A stretch of DNA of 64,000 nucleotides. Source: Euphorbia lathyris (Eukaryota; Streptophyta; Magnoliopsida; Malpighiales; Euphorbiaceae). Under the pieces are notes generated by a model. That model had not been told where the DNA came from, searched no databases, and saw only the letters and a program-made list of their open reading frames with translations. Both the position numbers and the translations under genes were made by a program. The DNA is taken from assembly GCF_963576675.1 (NCBI RefSeq), contig NC_088916.1, forward strand, positions 19,940,501-20,004,500. The letters run 5' to 3'. Shown one piece after another: positions 1 to 11,534 of this stretch (positions within the stretch are counted from its first letter, which is position 1; the number at the start of each line of letters is the position of its first letter).

Positions 1-905
1 AAAAGTTCACAGTGAGTAGACCTGACAATTATCGTGTTCGAGTCGTGTCATTTCGGGTTCGTGTCAAAAATGAGTAAACCCAAACCCAACCCAAAAACTT
101 TCGTGTCAAAGTCGTGTTAACCTGTTCGGGTTAGTGTCGATTTCGTGTCGTATTTTCGGGTTACATGTAATTTTGTTATGCATATATATTAATAATAACT
201 CTTAAAAATATAAGAAGATATGGTACTGTTTTTAAACATTTTATATCATTTTTAGATTAGTATGTTAACAATAATTATCGAAAAGTTCGATAATATCATG
301 TTAGAGGGTCATGTAATGTGTTTATAACAATTTAGGAAATTCAAATCAATATTTTCAATTAATAATTATAATTTTATTATCTTTATTAATAAAGTGACAT
401 AAAAAACACAAGAGAATATAACAATAATTTTCAATATCCATGTCATTTCGTGTCGTTTTTAGGTTCACATATCAACACTAACTCAACTAAAAAATTAGTG
501 TGTCAGTTTCGTGTCAATCCAAAAATGACCCATTACCTATTAAGCTCAACACTAACATGACCTGACCTGCTCAACAAGACCCGATCTGTCATTCCAAATA
601 TTTTGAACTTTACTTCAAATTCATAATTTGAAAAATTAAAACCTAATAAGTTAAGATAATAAGATAAGATAGGATTTTTTTTATACTCTTTATATTTATA
701 CTTTAATAAATAAGAAAAGTCATGTCTATTTTTAACCTAGTTTATCATAATTTTTAAATTTTTTAATTTCTTTAATTAAATTTCGGGTCAGTTTCGTGTT
801 TTTCGGGTTGACACGAAAATTAACGTGTCATTTCGTGTCGTGTCAACTTTCGTGTCGTGTCATAAAACCCTAAACACTAACACTAAAAAAGCATGTCGTG
901 TTCGT
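1..905. repeat. CGTGTC-rich dispersed repeat, truncated by the window edge
   Basis: Many copies of the short word cgtgtc or tcgtgtc, and of the associated words ttcgggtt and acccaa, are clustered at 25-170, 440-590 and 785-905. An AT-rich core lies between them. Motif-rich ends around an AT-rich core are what non-autonomous DNA transposons of the hAT type often show, but the left end is outside the window and I cannot define terminal inverted repeats or a target duplication. No protein-coding potential is seen. Confidence 0.5.
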
Positions 906-950
906 GTCGTGTCATCGGTCGTGTGTCGCTTTGCCGGATCTAACAGTGAG

Positions 951-1377
951 TGTCTCTTTTATGTACAAGAGAGTAGAAAATGAGGTTGTATGTTATCATA
1001 CTGTTATCAGTGAGCCATCAGCATCTGAACCTGAAGCCCTATGGGATGCTTGTAAGAAGGCAATGGACTTTCTTAAGGGCCAACACCAATTGATCTACGA
1101 AGACTTCAGCCACAAGGAAATATAGAGGATTGATGACTGTACTGATGCAATTGCTGCAATGCAATTGTTTGAAGACAAACTAGTTTTGGAAATGAATAAA
1201 AAATTATCTAAAATTGTAAGGAGGGGAAATAGGAATGTCCTTAGGCTGGTCGACAAAATCCACAATAGTTCAATGGATTTAAATGAATTGAGATGTACTA
1301 GGGGTTGTTTCCATTTTCCTTGTTTTTTCTGTTTAGTAATATGTTGTTTGCTGTATGTTTACTATATTTATGAGTAA
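951..1377 (+). pseudogene. decayed fragment of an unknown plant gene, copy 1
   Basis: Two short in-phase-looking ORF pieces (up to 1125 and 1159-1377) read like protein, with segments such as SEPEALWDACKKAMDFLKG and EMNKKLSKIVRRG, but are separated by a stop near 1123 and have no convincing start. The same sequence, more decayed, recurs at 20625-21055, so this is a dispersed fragment of one gene. In copy 2 the homology is followed by further coding-like sequence that is missing here, because at about 1430 copy 1 runs into an unrelated repeat. I do not recognise the family and assign no function. It could be a gene fragment carried by a transposon or a remnant of segmental duplication. Confidence 0.45.
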
Positions 1378-1429
1378 TATAAATCATCTTTTCATGTTCT
1401 CTTTATGTTTATTTTATGTCTTATATTAA

Positions 1430-1800
1430 AAAGGGATATAATGTTTTTTTTGTAATTTAATAATAAAATTGGAGATTAATATTTATAAATTCAGTGAATT
1501 TTTTTTTAATTCGTACAAAAGATATTATATTTTTAATATTTTTTCTTATTTTTTTCACATCCCATATGTTTGTGATTTGTTACTGATAAAATAACGCACG
1601 TGTAAAATGTAGATGACAAGATTCATGACCGAGAAGACAGTTTGATGAATTATTTCTCAAATTAACCCAATTTATCAACGTTAGGGGTAAAATTGCTCTT
1701 GGCTTCCAACATTAGGGGTAAAATTTTAGACATTAGGGATAAAATTGCTCCTAACCCAAAACGTTAGGGGTATTTTTGCACCTTAACCCTTATTTATATT
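1430..1800. repeat. end of a terminal-inverted-repeat element, inverted relative to 62570-63030
   Basis: The words ggggtaaaattg and gcaccttaaccc and the stretch from 1450 to 1720 match, in reverse orientation, the right part of the element at 61525-63030, including the segment reading gtcttctcggtcatgaatc on the opposite strand. Only one end is visible here; it finishes at about 1795 with the terminal motif that reads taaggtgcaaaaatacccc on the minus strand. No coding capacity. Confidence 0.55.
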
Positions 1801-1919
1801 TCTTAATTGTGTAAAAATCTCTAGAATAAGTTAGGATGTTGTTAAACATAGCCTCAATTTCCCACCTCTAGCCCCGTGACAGGACGAAAATACCCTTTGA
1901 GGCTTGGAGGTGGGAAATG

Positions 1920-2140
1920 GGAGAAAATTTCCTCTCCCGACATGCGGGCGTGAGGTAATCACGCCTCACCACGTGGTGAGGCGTGAGGTAATCACGCCCC
2001 ACCATAGGGTAAGGCGTGAGGTAATCACGCCTCACCACAAGGTGAGACGTGAGGCTATCACGTCCGCACCTAAAGTGAGGCGTGGTAGCCTCACGCCTCA
2101 CCCTGTGGTGAGGCGTGATTACCTCATGCCCGCGTGATTA
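1920..2140. repeat. 33-bp palindromic minisatellite, array 1
   Basis: About six direct copies of a 33-bp unit. Each unit contains an inverted repeat, gaggcgtga-ggtaa-tcacgcctc, followed by a ten-base spacer such as accacgtggt that is itself nearly palindromic. Because 33 is divisible by three and the unit is palindromic, both strands stay open and give spurious 77-residue ORFs of 11-residue repeats; these are not genes. The array lies just beyond the 3' end of the MAIN-like pseudogene. Two arrays of the same length and design but different sequence are at 4915-5115 and 38776-38935. Confidence 0.85.
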
Positions 2141-4133
2141 CCTCCCCGAAAAAATTGGTTGTTGATGATTGTGATTAACTCGAATTAACCTTTTAGAAAT
2201 AAAAATTACAACATTTTAACTCAGATTACACTTTAACAAATAAAATATAACAACATAAACATTAAAATAAATTAATAAACATAAAAGAGTACATATAATA
2301 TCAAAAGTGTGAAAATGTAATAAGTTCTAATAAAATAATTTAATTCGTCCGACGCCACGCATCCATAAACTCATCCATCTCCCTCCTAATGAGTGGAGCC
2401 TCCTCTTCAGATCGGTGGGTAGCCGCTCGTTGGGTAATATGCCACAACCAGCTAACCCACTGCAAAATAAATAAATAAATATTAAAAAATAAACACATGT
2501 AAACTAATATCAAATAATAATAAACTTACAAATTCGCTGTTGGCGCGAGCATACTGGACCGATCCATCTTGTGGTGCATGAAGGAGATGAGGATGCGAAT
2601 ATCGCATGTACCAGTCCATGTAAGCAGTATCACAGGTAGTGAGATCGTATCCAACTGGCCGGCATCTCCTCCGATCAATGCCCTGAACCGATGGAAATCT
2701 CCGCCAGGTATCCTCAACTGTGACAGAGGAATGCGTGAGCCTATTCGATAAAGAATTTCATGGTCGTAGTGCTTTATCAGGTCTAATACGCTCAGCTGGG
2801 ATAGGCTGAGTATATCCGACCTGTCGCAACGCTGGATCCGACATATACGACTCGACAATGTCTCTACATCGTATCCAACCGGCGTAGGACACTTGAAGCT
2901 GATCATCATCGGCTACAAACCAATAAGGCAACCACGTCACCTGCAATAAAATAATACTCAATAATAAATAATAATATACTATAAATAATAATTAAATTAA
3001 TACTAAAATTTTATAAAATATTATACTACTATAATTAATTCTAAAATTTTATAAAATACCTCGGCTTCCGTCATACGGTCCAACTGCCCACGTATGGTAT
3101 CTAGTCGGACGGTCGTCTTGCTTGGTACCTCGACCTCCCATCTGCATGCACGGGGACGGTCAGCTGGGATCCTGTGAGGCAATCTATGCAGCCGGAACAC
3201 CGGAAAATACTCGTATATCCACGCCTGTAGTAGGGTCAAACATCCGCATATACCAGAACAGTCTCATTTGCTCGTTATCCCCAGCAGCCGATATAACGTG
3301 GCAAGTGTAGCAGACCCCCATGAAAGTCTAGCCGCCCTTCTGACATCGCCGTGAACCTCAGCAAGATGGGCCGGCCTAATCCTATCGCCACTCTCGTCAA
3401 CAAACAAAGTGGATCCGAGCATAAGCCACATCCACACCGTGGCCCGAGTCGCGTCATCCCTACCATCGTTGGTAAGTCTGTGTACGGCATCAACAAATAC
3501 ACCTCCACCACTCCAGTAATGTCGGGTCGGTGACAGTAGGTCATCCAGATTCACCTCGAACATCATCATGCACATGGCATGCAGCTGCTTAGTATTGGGA
3601 GACTCAGACACCATCGCACCGTCGATCGGGATACGCAGAATCTGCCATACATCGTGCAGTATAATAGTCATCTCCCCGAACGGCATGTGAAAGGAGTTTG
3701 TATTGGGCTGCCACCGCTCCACGAACGCAGTTAAAAGTGGTGTGTCGAGGTTCCTAAACATGGTGGATGGAAGGTGAGACAACCCAGTCTTCTCGATCAT
3801 ATCCTTCAGCTGTAAAATGACACATATACAATTACTGAATGTTTTTTAGGTTTAGAGTTAAAAATAGAAATTAAAATAAATGTTGACAAACTAAATTATT
3901 CTTACCTCGGGTGACGCACCAGAAAACCACATCCCCAAATTCTGACATGCTGATGCTCTGTTGTAGCATGTCAGAAACGACCGAAGCTCTCCTCCCAGCA
4001 TCCGTGAGGCAACATGTCCTAAAAAACTAGGAATCACGGAACCATCAATGGGGCCACCATCCACCGGTCTACTAACAATCCAGCTCTGGTCCTCACTAGC
4101 TTTGGAACGTTTGCTGATCCTTGAAATATAAAA

Positions 4134-4345
4134 TTATACTAAAATTATAAAATTATACTAAAATTATACTAAAACTATAAAATTATACTAAAACTATAAA
4201 ATTATAAAATTATACTAAAATTATACTAAAACTATAAAATTATAAAATTATACTAAAATTATAATAAAACTATAAAACTATAAAATTATACTAAAACTAT
4301 AAAATTATACTAAAACTATAAAATTATAAAATTATACTAAAACTA
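4134..4345. repeat. AT-rich short tandem repeat in an intron
   Basis: Degenerate tandem copies of actataaaattata and actaaaattata fill the second intron of the MAIN-like pseudogene. It is simple-sequence expansion with no coding capacity. Confidence 0.7.
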
Positions 4346-4914
4346 TACTACAATTTATAATACTAGGCCTCAAATTAAAAATACCTGTACTCGCAAAGCG
4401 ACCACCTCTGCGCTGGGTCGGCTGTCTGCCCTTGGTCGGCTACTCATCGACATCCTCACCCTCGCCATCACCACCAGCTGTAGACTGTCGCAGTACCTGG
4501 GCTACCACCTCCAAGTAGTCCTCCACAGAATCGCTATCAGGTTCTCGGTCATCATAATCCGTCGCCCCCTCTGATCCACGAATATCGGGCTGATCCACAA
4601 TCGGACCCCTTCGCACCTGCTCCGTCGCAGCCTCTCCCCGCCTACGACCAAATATATCAATACCACGCACTCTCGTATGCCGTGGTGTATCCTTATCGTC
4701 GTCCATATCTAGACGACGAGCAGATGACAGGATGGATTTCCCCCGATAGTAGGCCACTCCGTCTACAACAATTACACTAAATTAATCTAAAAATTTAACA
4801 TATAAATTATAGTAAAATTAATAACAAAATTTCACATATAAATTATAATCAAATTATACTAAACGTTTAACAATTTAATTTAAATGTAATTATAGTTTAA
4901 AAAAAATAAAAAAT

Positions 4915-5115
4915 AAAACCCCATCGGGCGTATGAACATCACTCCCGAACCATAGGCCGAGCGTATGAACATCACGCCCGACCTATGGGACGGGCGTATG
5001 AACATCACGCCCGACCTATGGTTCGAGCGTTTGGCTATCATGCGCGCACCACTGGTTCGGGCGTGATGTTCACACGCCGGAACCACCGGTCGGGCGTGAT
5101 GTTCATACGCCCGAC
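4915..5115. repeat. 33-bp palindromic minisatellite, array 2
   Basis: About six copies of a 33-bp unit built as cgggcgt-atgaacatc-acgcccg plus a ten-base spacer such as acctatggga. It lies within intron 1 of the MAIN-like pseudogene. Length and stem-loop-stem-spacer layout match arrays 1 and 3, although only the GC arms resemble each other. The last two units are in inverted sense (gtgatgttcatacg), showing that the array contains flipped monomers. Confidence 0.85.
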
Positions 5116-5236
5116 TGCGATTCCAACTTTTTTTTAAAATCGCCCACAGATATCAATTCGAAGCTTAAATCAAAAAAAAAAAACCCGTAAATCTTACCAT
5201 TTTCGCTTTCCCTTTACGGCCTCTGTCACGATCCAT

Positions 5237-5570
5237 GTTTTGGTTCAAAAATTAGTCCGGATTTGATCGAAGAGTGTATAGGGTTTTTGAGAGGTTTTGT
5301 GTTTTTTCAATTTTTAGGCAAATAGTAGTTCGGCCTATTCCCGAGACTAGAGGTAGGAATAAGTGGCCAGATATAGTAATTCACATAAGTTATGGACACG
5401 AGGTAATACTAGTAGTTTACAATACAACGCAATTTTCTAAAAAAAAAAAGAGAAAAGTTTAAAGTACAATTAATAAATTAAAAAATATTTTACAAATAAA
5501 TAAATAAATATTATATTGTAATCAGAAATGTGGTTTATTCCTACCATACGAAACGGTAATACCTAACAAG
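5237..5570. other. intergenic, no recognised feature
   Basis: AT-rich sequence upstream of the MAIN-like first exon and before the F-box leader. A short plus-strand ORF at 5274-5462 has no recognisable motif and ends in a lysine run from poly-A; I do not treat it as a gene. Confidence 0.5.
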
Positions 5571-7818
5571 AAATGTGGAGTTTGAAATTCGAAAGACGCC
5601 AAGTCGGTCATCGCAAAATTGGAGAGTTCTAGAAAGAAAATGGTCTTCTTCTCTCATTTTCTCTGAACAGTGAAACAGAGCACCTCTTCTCTCGCAGAAT
5701 ATTTTCTCTGATTGCTGAGATTTTCCTTCCTAACAAGCCATTGATATTAGGTACTTATCCAAAATTGATGTTTTTTTGTTTGTTTTTAGTTTATGTTCGA
5801 AGCCAGGGTTTCATATGAATCTAACCGAATTATCAATTTAGATTTCAATCAGCCCTGTAGTCTCTCTTATCGCGTTCTATCTATGTATCCGCTTCTTATC
5901 TAGCGGTAATGTGTTTGGTTGCCTTTTATTTGGGTTATGCTACTGAAGAATAGAATTTTATCTCTGGGAATGCTGATATGGGATTCATAGGGTTTTGCTC
6001 AATACTTGGGAACACATAGTGTATTTATTCTCTTATTATTGTGTGTTGCACGCTCTGAGGGTCACTCTGAAAAATATACGTAGAAGTTGTGTTTTGAGTT
6101 AAATTGAGGTAGATTTAACCGAAAAATATACATAGAAGTTGTTTTTAGTTTATACTCGAAGCTAGGGTTTCATATGAATCTAACCGAATGATCAATTTAG
6201 ATTTCCATCAGCCCCGTGTTTTGTTTTTTTAGTCTCGTTCTGCTTCTTATCTAGCGGTAATGTGTTTGGTTGCATTTTCTTGTGACATTTTCGTATCTCT
6301 GGGGATGTTCAAATGGGATTCATAGGGTTTTGCTCAATACTTGGGAACACATAATGTATTTATTCTTTTATTATTGTGCATTGCACGGTCTGAGGGCCAC
6401 TGTGAAAAATACACATAGAAGTTGTGTTTTGAGTTGAGTTTTTTTTATTATTTTTGTTTGCTGTTGCTGGTTTTGATTTTCTATTTGAAAATTCATATCT
6501 CAGTTCCTGTATCCTGCTTTACTTGTTTAATTTCACACAAATAAAATGTCTATGATTTTTCATTTCATGTGTTACTTTGTGTAAGGATTTTATATGCTCT
6601 GCATATCTGAAACTTCATTCTCTCAGTAATCAAACGTAACAATTAATGTCTTCACTTGCTAGGATGGAGGAAGGAGGAAGGGATACAGAAAAGGCGGAAG
6701 TGATGGAATTGCTAGAGGAGATTTTGATAGAAATTCTGCTAAGATTGCCAGTGAAATCTCTTTTGAAATTTAAGGCAGTTTGCAAATCGTGGCGTTCAAT
6801 TATAAACAGCCCCAAGTTCATAAAACAACATTTGAATCGTGCTCATGCTATCCATTACAATCAGCACAAGAATTTTCTTGGCCTTCTTATTCCTTCTTGG
6901 GATGCTTCCAATCCTTCAATTCTGTATAAGGAAATATCTGATGGCATTGTACATGCTAAACAATTTGATTTTCCATACCAGCTTCCTGCTAGTCCCCATG
7001 AAGAGATTCCGGTTCAGGTTTGTAACTTTTGTGATGGATTGATATGCTTCAATATGTATGGACGTGGTATCCTCCTTTGGAATCCATCTTTTCCATTGGA
7101 GTATAAGATAATAAGACATTCAGATTTAGGTGTTGGTTTCCCTTTAATGGGTTATGATTCAAGTGCTGATGATTACAAGATTGTAAGTATACCTTCCTAT
7201 TCTAGTAATGAGAGATTCCCTCGCAGATACTTTTTTGTTGAAGTCTTTTCTCTAAAAAGCAGCTCATGGAGGAAGAGGAAAATATCGAAGAACTTCTTCA
7301 CTTACAAGATTTGTCAACTGAATGGAATTTATACAAGAAATCATCTCCATTGGATTGCAACAAGGAATTTTGATGAAGATGATGTAACAGAATTGATTTT
7401 ATATTTTGATTTGGTGGAAGAAAGGTTGGATCATGTGAATTTGCCAACAAGAAGTTATAATGGTTGGACTTTGTTGATTTACAAGGAGTGTTTTGGAATT
7501 GTAGGTGCTAACTCTGAAGGACAGGAAGAGTTATGGGTCCTGTAAGACTATTGTGGGATGAAAAGTTCATGGAATAAAATTTTTAAAATGGCCCCTCTAG
7601 GAATTGGTGTGCATTACCACTCCTGCTTTACAAGGACCGGAGAAATTCTGACGCACAATGGCGATCTTGGACTCAGATGTTATGACATAAAAGATGGCAG
7701 CTTCAAGAATTTTTTGATTCAAGGTGATGATATTATTGATGATGAGGATGGGTATGAAGACTCTTTTTATGCATCTCCTTATGTTGAGAGTTTAGTTTCT
7801 CCAAGATTGTACGAGTAA
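5571..7818 (+). pseudogene. F-box/FBA gene copy 1, truncated by a nonsense change
   Basis: A 5' leader exon ends at 5750 with donor gtactt; the intron 5751-6662 ends in ttgctag, placing the likely ATG at 6664 (an alternative in-frame ATG at 6646 would lie in the intron). The protein has an N-terminal F-box (ILIEILLRLPVKSLLKFK, then CKSWRSIINSPKF) followed by an F-box-associated (FBA) region with GYDSSADDYKIVSIPSYSS. F-box proteins pair with Skp1 in SCF ubiquitin ligases, with the FBA part presumed to bind substrate. At 7543-7545 a TAA stands where the sister gene at 26934-28070 has CAA (Gln), cutting off about 90 residues; the frame then stays open to 7818. Loss by a single C-to-T change looks recent. 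A truncated protein could still be made, so pseudogene status is inference. Confidence 0.85.
5780..6420 (+). repeat. tandem duplication inside the F-box leader intron
   Basis: The stretch starting tttagtttatgttcgaagcc near 5786 recurs near 6148 with the same order of words (gggtttcatatgaatctaac, tctagcggtaatgtgtttgg, gggaacacata). The unit is about 350 bp. The sister F-box gene has only one copy, so the duplication came after the two genes separated and explains much of the intron length difference (912 against 506 bp). Confidence 0.75.
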
Positions 7819-7994
7819 GTTGCTAGAACAAATAACTCATTATGCATCTTGTTTTTATAGTGAATCAATTATTCCGTGCTTTGTATTGTTATTTTCCTAC
7901 TATTTCTTTTGATTTTGATACTATAAATTGAATTTCTGATTTCCTATCAACCAATTTCTAAGAACTCCAACAAGTAATGCAGAATCTGTGTGTG

Positions 7995-8345
7995 CGTATG
8001 AAACTGAATTGATTGTGTGTGTTGGATGATGGTTTCAACTGAAGGGAATATATATAAGAAATTGTGTTCCAATCGTGTCCATTGGATTTTTACAGGGCTT
8101 GATGAAGATAATGAAACATACTTGATTATATATTTTGATTTACGAGGAGTCTTTTGGAATTATGGGTCGGAAATCTGAAGCCTAAGAAGAATTGTGGGTC
8201 TTATATGATTAGTGTGAAATGAGAAGTTTTCAAAATTACATGTGAGGATGTTCTTGTTCATTTTTCTACTGTTGCTCTACCAGGTATGGAGACATTTTGA
8301 TCTACACGTGTGATGTTGGACTCTGAACTTATGACATAAAAGACT
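7995..8345 (+). pseudogene. remnant of a further F-box/FBA copy
   Basis: Downstream of the truncated F-box gene, short stretches still match its coding sequence in order: a piece reading like VHWIFTGLDEDNETYLIIYFDL near 8080-8145, then one related to ESFGIMGRKSEA near 8150-8180, then a match to the LGLRxYDIKDGxFK region near 8310-8350. Frames shift repeatedly. This is what remains of a tandem F-box duplicate; similar debris follows the intact copy at 28250-28430. Confidence 0.6.
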
Positions 8346-8504
8346 GTCGATTTAAGTATTACTACTGCTTTTTCTGCTATTATATATATATATAGCACCA
8401 ACCAAATTTTTTTTAATGGTAATGGTAATGAAACTTTTATTATCAAAGAATGGACATATCCCGAGTCAGGTTATTGTCAAGAAATACAGGAATAAATAAA
8501 TGAA

Positions 8505-8640
8505 TGAAAAAATTAGTATAAGAACGTGCATTACGTGCCACCTTGGAACAAATGCCACTGAACAAGTTGGGTGGTTATGAATAAAGAATCTAATTTCCTC
8601 AATCACTGAGCCAAACTGTGTGAGATCTCTACTTCTCTTC
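8505..8640 (-). pseudogene. RNase H remnant of an L1-type LINE
   Basis: On the minus strand a short run reads FGSVIEEIRFFIHNHPTCSV followed by FVPR and, after a frame slip, VARNARSYTN. This resembles the C-terminal part of the RNase H domain of plant L1 elements, where a conserved FVPR/HVxREAN and VAHxLA pair is expected. Only about 45 codons can be seen and there is no intact end. Low confidence. Confidence 0.35.
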
Positions 8641-8967
8641 CTAATGCTTTCTACCGACCCCTAAGTTTAGCAGAAAACACTACATAAAAACTAATTTATA
8701 ACCACTTCAATGCAAATACAATTTGGTTAAGAGAAATGTGTAAGTGGGGGATTTACAACCTCCATCTAGTTGATCTAATGTTGTTTCGGGCAAAAATGTT
8801 GAGAGCATCTCTTGAGAAAACTTCGCACACAAATACGGCCCATGCCATACTCCCAGTAAAAGCTGAAACGACCTTTGCAAATACGAAGTGCTGATGAGAG
8901 TTGACGCTTCAGATATGCGTAAAACACTTCACATAATGCAGTATCGTCTTGATGAAGTTAGATATCA

Positions 8968-9806
8968 TCCAGCTTTCGAGGAGTCACTAGGAAGCTGTAA
9001 TTTTAAGCTCCTGCGAAGAAAATCAGACAACTTCGCAGTGGCTGCCGGCCTCGTTCTATACAATACAGGTATTCTTCCACTAGAGAGAAATGTACAAGGA
9101 ACAAAATTAGAATCAAAACAGCCGAGATCCTGAACTCTTTGAAAATGCAGTAAAACAAAAAGCTCTGCAATAACAATTCCTACTAGACGCACACCATTGA
9201 GACCCCTCCAATAAATGTAGCGGAACACATTTAATATACCCTGACGAGCAATCAGAATTTGAAATACATATATAGCAAACGGAATGAATTGAGTTTGGGA
9301 AGACTAAATATGCAAATCCTTTCATTTTCTGCCCAAATACAAAATCATCATGCAGGAACTAGGAAGGAGAATTCGACTAAAATAAAGCAAAAAAAGCACC
9401 AAGTTGGTTTGTCTTTTAGAAATGGATAAACTTCAATTCACGCAAATGCTAAGGATTATGCAGCTTTTAGCCTGAAAAGTCTAAATTTATGCAGATTTGG
9501 GATTCTCTTTGGGGCATTCTCAATCACATAAAATAAATAAAACCTCATGACAAACTCTACTAGAGAAAAGAAACATTTAGAATTAAAATCATTGTTGTAA
9601 CCTGTTCTTCCACCTTAGACAGGTCTAGCATGACACATCCACCTTCTGCCAAAGAGCAACATATTGCAACTGCATAAACCAGAGATATTAGTTGCATGAC
9701 ATCAAAAATAAAAATGAAGTAGATGGTGACTTTTAAGTCTCAATAACCAGCAAGATGCTTCATAGGAATTCCGGTCTCTACATGCGGCATTTATTGCACA
9801 GGTAAA
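8968..9806 (-). pseudogene. exosome component RRP46 (EXOSC5-like) pseudogene, 3' half
   Basis: Several exons of an RNase PH-type exosome subunit are recognisable on the minus strand, in the correct order and separated by introns. Near 9748-9806: TCAINAAC and ETGIPMKHLA. At 9602-9669, with clean AG and GT borders: AICCSLAEGGCVMLDLSKVE. Near 9280-9320: GFAYLVFPNSIHSV. Near 8968-9075: ATAKLSDFLRRSLKLQLPSD. RRP46 is a core-ring subunit of the exosome, which degrades and trims RNA in nucleus and cytoplasm. It is broken: a short deletion with frame change lies between the first two motifs quoted, a frame slip precedes ATAKLSD, and the N-terminal half is not found upstream. Introns are kept, so this is a DNA-level duplicate, not a processed copy. 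The family assignment rests on remembered motifs, not on an alignment. Confidence 0.6.
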
Positions 9807-10886
9807 GAGCTAGAAAAATCTAGTCAAGGATATATTTAATTTAGCTCATGCCACAGTAACTAGAATTAAGATAATGGGGAAAAAGCTCACTTCTATCTCC
9901 GCACTCTTGTGAGCATTATATTTAACCATCCTACTAGAAGTTCAATATGAATCAGAATCATCCATAATTTTCTAAAACTTCCCATTTCCAGTTCATTGAA
10001 ATAGTCCAGATGCATCTGTTGCATCAGCTGCAACGGATGCTAGCAGGAGCAGCTCTCTTGTAATGATACATTTTTAATAAAAATAAATAAACTGAACCAT
10101 CTCTAGCGTAGACAGCCCCTTAAATAGCACTTGCTGCTGCCTATTCTGCGCTTAATTTCAATTAATAACAAATATGCAAGAAATGAGGCACAAAGCTATG
10201 TGACTCTTGAGTAACACTCAATTTTAAATTCGGCGGAAGAAATGTTGCTCCGTTAGATTGAATTACTGAACCTATTATAGGAAAATAATCATTGCAAATG
10301 CACTTAAAGATATAGGTATTATTAGGAGCAGGGATAAGCGTTTGAAGTTTGTTTTTTCTTGTATTCTCTGCTTTTGTCTTCTCTCTCTCTCTCTCTGTAG
10401 TCGGCTGACAAAATACATTCTATAAATAGGCCATGATTGTTGCATATGTCACAAATGGAGTGGAGATTATTGAAGTCATGCTTTCTTCTGTTCTCCATTA
10501 AGTTTGTGTGGAGCTACAACTCTTATTGTGATCATAATTAGCTGTCTGATTATCATATCCAAATAATGTTCAGGAGACTGATGTTGTTTGTATTGGTTAA
10601 TAGCAGATGATTTTAAAAGAGCTTAGATATACGTAGCAGAAACTTATGATGTATTAAGACAAGGAAGAAACAAAGCCAAATCAATAACACTAAATTTATA
10701 TAATTGATCAATTATCAAGAATCTCAGTGCAGATGGTTGGAAGTGTGGAAATTAGGATCTATATAAGCTCATAAAGAAACTAATAGCTGTTGTACTGCTG
10801 TTGATTTTTGTTTGATAGTGTATTATCTTGTTCTGTGCTCCTGCATATGAAGAAAGAAATATGCACCATCCTGCAGCCGCAATATA
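9807..10886. other. about 1.1 kb with no recognised gene
   Basis: AT-rich sequence upstream of the RRP46 remnant. I looked for its missing 5' exons and did not recognise any. A short (CT)n run is at 10380-10398. No long ORF and no terminal repeats are visible. Confidence 0.5.
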
Positions 10887-11078
10887 TGAATAACCCCTGT
10901 GGTTTCATGTTGTTCAAAAAAAACCCATTTGGTTTGTTTTTACAAAAAAAAAAAAAAAAGACCGTGGTTTACGCCGTTATCCGAAAAACGGAAAATGGCT
11001 TAACACCGTTAAAAGTGCTGACGTGGCATGGGGTAAAGTTGGAAAATTTTTTTTTTTTTTATTTTCTTTTTCTTCTTC

Positions 11079-11534
11079 TTATTGGGGAAGGATGTGTTTG
11101 ATAAAATGGGTCGTCGCTGAAATCTGAACAGAGGTGTTTGTTCGGCGAGATCTTGATTTTGACCGGGAAGCTGTATCGATCTCGACAATTTTGGGGGTTT
11201 CATGATCAATTGAATTTACATCTAAGTTGTTTGAGAGTCTTCTGCTATGAATTGAAGCTGTGTGTTCACTTCTGATTTCATCAAATCTCTCCTGCAAAAT
11301 TATAACGTTTATGAATTTGATCAAGGCATGTTTATTGAATTTTGAGCAATTCTTACTTACCATGGAGTTTCGTGCTCTAGCGTTGCTGGCTCTGAGAGAA
11401 CGAACAGTGGCTTGTGCTCTAATTATAGATTGCATAGTATGCAGAGTTGAAGTTGCTTCTTTCCTTACCAAATATCCTCTGAAATGTGCCTGTAATTTCA
11501 CCAATCCTTTTAGTGCTTTTAGTGCTCTTCTTGC
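11079..11534 (-). pseudogene. captured IQD (IQ67-domain, calmodulin-binding) gene fragment
   Basis: Exon 11361-11534 begins after an acceptor (aaaacag) and encodes [15 protein letters not shown] followed by [12 protein letters not shown] and [15 protein letters not shown], the core of the IQ67 domain that binds calmodulin. A 69-bp intron (11292-11360, GT...AG) separates it from a second exon with [19 protein letters not shown] and [18 protein letters not shown]. Near 11130 the frame slips by one base: the family's expected continuation ([15 protein letters not shown]) is in the next frame. N- and C-terminal parts of the gene are absent, as expected for a fragment inside a Pack-MULE. IQD proteins link calcium/calmodulin to microtubules; this fragment could not do so. 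Retention of the intron shows capture from DNA. Confidence 0.8.

Larger units (their letters stand above)
2340..5236 (-). pseudogene. MAIN-like plant mobile domain (PMD) gene, disrupted
   Basis: Six exons can be laid out on the minus strand: 5198-5236 (ATG, basic start MDRDRGRKGKAKM), 4385-4762, 3906-4119, 3060-3809, 2530-2940 and 2340-2459 (ends RRTN then TAA). All have GT/AG borders. The large exon has the PMD signature (FVERWQPNT, FHMPFGEMTI, LRIPIDG), followed by LLQAWIYEYFPVFRL, and the next exons carry the family's usual C-terminal region. Such proteins are related to MAIN/MAIL1 and to the long form of PP7, and many plant copies sit in transposons. Three in-frame stops break it: TAG at 4440-4442, TGA at 3264-3266 and TGA at 2758-2760; the exon 1 to exon 2 phase is also uncertain. 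Both TGAs could derive from CGA. Minisatellites lie in intron 1 and just past the 3' end. A transposon-borne PMD copy is as likely as a host gene. Confidence 0.75.

Noticed and set aside
1868..2137. 77-residue ORFs on both strands with 11-residue repeats
   Set aside because: Direct consequence of a 33-bp palindromic minisatellite.
8258..8446. Short hydrophobic minus-strand ORF
   Set aside because: Overlaps F-box debris and an AT run; nothing supports expression.
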